Shown here: positions 62,221-64,000 of the stretch, piece by piece
How positions within the stretch are numbered: the first letter of the stretch is position 1
Layout: each line of letters begins with the position of its first letter
Origin: Bacteroidota bacterium
GTDB taxonomy: Bacteria; Bacteroidota; Ignavibacteria; Ignavibacteriales; Melioribacteraceae
Direction: 5' to 3'
Assembly: GCA_023381535.1 (NCBI GenBank)
Contig: JAMCSN010000226.1
Location: 124,001-188,000, forward strand
Length of the DNA: 64,000 nucleotides
Translations under genes and position numbers: made by a program
Notes under the pieces: model-generated
The model's database searches: none
Told to the model about the DNA's origin: nothing
Seen by the model: only the letters and a program-made list of their open reading frames with translations

Positions 62221-63474
62221 CTATTTCATTAGAAGCATCTTTTTAACTTGAACAAAATTGTTCGTGGCGAGTTTATAAAAATATATTCCACTTGAAAGTT
62301 TTGATGCATTAAAATCAACAGAATAATTTCCCGGTTCTAAATTTCCATTAACCAATTCAGAAACTTCCTGTCCAACTGTGTTGAATACTTTCAAAGACAC
62401 ATTCGAACTTGACGGAAGTGTGAAAGATATTTTTGTAGCTGGATTAAATGGATTTGGGTAATTCTGACTTAATGAAAACTCCTGAGGTATAATCGCATCG
62501 TTTTTTTCAACGGCACTAGCCGTCTGGATGGGATACCTATATACACTTGTTGTATTTGAATTATAATAAAACAGGTAAGTTGGTGTTGCTGCAATAAAAT
62601 CGTTTAGTGAACTTGCCAAAGTAGAAGGCAAGTTGTTTCCAACCTCATACCAGCTATTTCCATTGTTATCTGAAGCAAATATTTTTGCGCTTTGTGTAAT
62701 AATATCTGCATAATATGTAAATATTTTGTTTCCAACTGATACTGTGCTTCGTGTGCTTGCGGTTACCCCAATACCGCTGGGAAATCCCGAGGTTATACTT
62801 GCCCAGCCTGTATCTGCAACAAGTTTATACATCCCGTAAGTTGAACCGTAAAACTCTCCGTTAAAGGTATGGACTGATCCTATAATTATTTTAGGATTTT
62901 TTAATGTCCAGTTCGTTCCACCATCAGTCGAGATAAACGAACCAAGATTTACCGCACAAAAAACCATTGTGTTGCCAACTGCGGCAAAATCATATCCTAA
63001 AACTTGTGCCTGGGAATAGTTTATGGTAATCTGAGTCCAGGTGCTTCCATTGTCTGTAGATTTAATAACAACATTCCTATTTGATAGGGCATATAGAGTT
63101 GTTCCATCTGAAATAAGGCTGCCGAATGCGATTGTAGTCGGTATACCACTTGTTGTTTTACTGCTCCACGTAACTCCATCATCCGTTGACTCGTAGAAAA
63201 AACCAAGGCCAATAACAAAAATATAATTGCCGTGTCCATGTATACAAAAAACTCTTTCCGGAAATTTATTGGCAATGTTGGTCCAAGTAATTCCATTATC
63301 TGAAGAACGGTAAACATATTGTTGTCCCTGGTAACCGTATAAAAATACAGTAGAGCCATGTACTGCCATTACTCCAATGCCGACGTTATAATCGGCAACC
63401 TTTTCCCATTGAGCAAATACACTTGCTGTGCTGGTAAATAATAAAAACAATAATATTAAAGAAATGTTTTTCAT
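62221..63474 (-). CDS. Type IX-secreted protein with BNR-like repeats
   Basis: A 417-residue protein with a signal peptide (residues 1-21, ending VFAQ). The body (25-320) has sialidase/BNR-like motifs repeated: STDDGVTWSSKTTS, STDNGSTWTQIT, STDGGTNWTLKN, ASDNNGNSWYEV, all with S-x-D-x-G-x-x-W. The C-terminal sorting domain is FSLSQNYPNPFNPATKISFTLP (given in part) to KKMLLMK, the type IX secretion signal. It is exported across the outer membrane and may attach to the cell surface. The ligand or enzyme activity is not shown. Start ATG after AAGGAGAAACC. Confidence 0.92.
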   Translation of the reverse strand: MKNISLILLFLLFTSTASVFAQWEKVADYNVGIGVMAVHGSTVFLYGYQGQQYVYRSSDNGITWTNIANKFPERVFCIHGHGNYIFVIGLGFFYESTDDGVTWSSKTTSGIPTTIAFGSLISDGTTLYALSNRNVVIKSTDNGSTWTQITINYSQAQVLGYDFAAVGNTMVFCAVNLGSFISTDGGTNWTLKNPKIIIGSVHTFNGEFYGSTYGMYKLVADTGWASITSGFPSGIGVTASTRSTVSVGNKIFTYYADIITQSAKIFASDNNGNSWYEVGNNLPSTLASSLNDFIAATPTYLFYYNSNTTSVYRYPIQTASAVEKNDAIIPQEFSLSQNYPNPFNPATKISFTLPSSSNVSLKVFNTVGQEVSELVNGNLEPGNYSVDFNASKLSSGIYFYKLATNNFVQVKKMLLMK

Positions 63475-63483
63475 GGTTTCTCC

Positions 63484-64000
63484 TTACTTGATCAAAATCA
63501 TTTTTTTTGTTTGAAGAAATGCACCCGCAGAAATTTTGTATAGATAAATTCCGCTTGATAAATTCGCCGCATTGAAGTCAACGGCATAAGCTCCCGCATT
63601 CATCTGCTGTTTTATAAGATTGACAACTTCTCTTCCAGTGATATCGTAAACACTTAGATTCACAAAAGAAGATTGCGGAAGTGAAAAAGAAATTTTTGTG
63701 CTTGGATTAAATGGATTGGGATAATTCTGTGATAAAGAAAAGTCTGACGGGATTTCGCTTATCCTTTTAACGCTTGTTGGATTGCTGACCCCATTGCCGC
63801 TGGTCCAGCTTATGGCAGTTATTTCAACGGCTCCGGAGACTGAGTTCTGATCCTTTACGGTAATTGAGACTGTCTCACCTGTCTTTGTTATAATATGGTA
63901 TATCACCGTTATAGAAGTGTTTTGACCTGATGTTAATGTTGATACTTCTTTAATCCTCAATGCATCAAGCACTTTTCCATCGGGCATCGTTACTTTTCCA
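63484..64000 (-). CDS. C-terminal part of a type IX-secreted protein, cut by the right edge
   Basis: The minus-strand frame is open from the right edge to a stop at 63484, with no stop before 64000. A methionine at 63987 is not a credible start because the frame continues upstream. The visible 171 residues hold a beta-rich stretch (SVSGAVEITAISWTSGNG) and a complete type IX sorting domain: FSLSQNYPNPFNPST then SLPQSSFVNLSVYDITGREVVNLI and KKMILIK at the end. The catalytic or binding part lies outside the window. It is 9 bases upstream of the other secreted protein gene, so the two are probably cotranscribed. Confidence 0.85.
   Translation of the reverse strand, partial: GKVTMPDGKVLDALRIKEVSTLTSGQNTSITVIYHIITKTGETVSITVKDQNSVSGAVEITAISWTSGNGVSNPTSVKRISEIPSDFSLSQNYPNPFNPSTKISFSLPQSSFVNLSVYDITGREVVNLIKQQMNAGAYAVDFNAANLSSGIYLYKISAGAFLQTKKMILIK

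Noticed and set aside
1..64000. CRISPR arrays, tRNA or rRNA genes
   Set aside because: No regularly spaced direct repeats, no cloverleaf and no rRNA core sequence were found on either strand by reading; a covariance search was not possible.

Overview
The window looks like chromosome of a member of the Ignavibacteria (Bacteroidota/Chlorobiota group). The evidence is two secreted proteins at the right end with the C-terminal type IX secretion signal typical of this group (NYPNPFNP followed by a beta-rich tail ending KKMxLxK), a FISUMP lipoprotein, many lipoproteins and exported TPR or beta-barrel proteins, and low-to-moderate GC. No tRNA, rRNA or CRISPR array was seen. Both edges cut genes (1-945 on the minus strand, 63484-64000 on the minus strand).

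Layout. 1-6231: an unknown conserved gene, a MaoC-type remnant, a small minus-strand operon (periplasmic carbonic anhydrase, two cupins, YciI), then a TlpA-like thioredoxin and a FISUMP lipoprotein. 6355-13576: SDR oxidoreductase, then on the plus strand DUF3109, rpoN, a membrane methyltransferase-like protein, hslVU and a membrane-anchored MutS-like ATPase. 13681-22025: cytochrome c lipoprotein with an outer-membrane protein, acid phosphatase, cupin, exported PreP-like M16 protease, valS. 22082-24244: a restriction-modification pair in which the NgoMIV-like endonuclease is broken by one TAG codon. 24407-39480: TetR, GAF-PP2C phosphatase, threonine/serine dehydratase, Kelch-like lipoprotein, RAYT remnant, M64 peptidase, DUF4159/DUF4175, cupredoxin, DUF1697, TPR, esterase, HEAT, MOSC. 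39622-39917: an OXA-type beta-lactamase remnant with a frameshift.

39963-43438 is the most notable block. It is a bufferin-type RiPP operon: a secreted precursor with five KCG motifs, an MNIO (DUF692) enzyme, a DUF2063 partner and DoxX, preceded by an ECF sigma factor, its zinc-finger anti-sigma factor and an ECF-like promoter directly before the precursor gene. By homology it should make a cysteine-modified, copper-binding secreted peptide in response to metal stress.

43451-58723: enoyl-CoA hydratase, HAD phosphatase, DUF1761, secreted asparaginase and C1 peptidase, DUF1569, uvrB, SufE, a cation-efflux transporter, dgt, a PAS histidine kinase with a sigma-54 response regulator whose loop reads GAFTNA, a small secreted protein behind a well-spaced -24/-12 promoter, ispH, DUF2911. 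58845-62206: an ammonium cassette (glnK, putative porin, amtB) bracketed by two identical 98-bp inverted MITE-like elements, each with its own 4-bp target duplication. 62221-64000: two type IX-secreted proteins.

Four decayed genes (MaoC, NgoMIV, RAYT, OXA), several exported peptidases, and RpoN together with a sigma-54 activator and a candidate target promoter suggest a polymer-degrading, metal-exposed lifestyle; that last point is inference.
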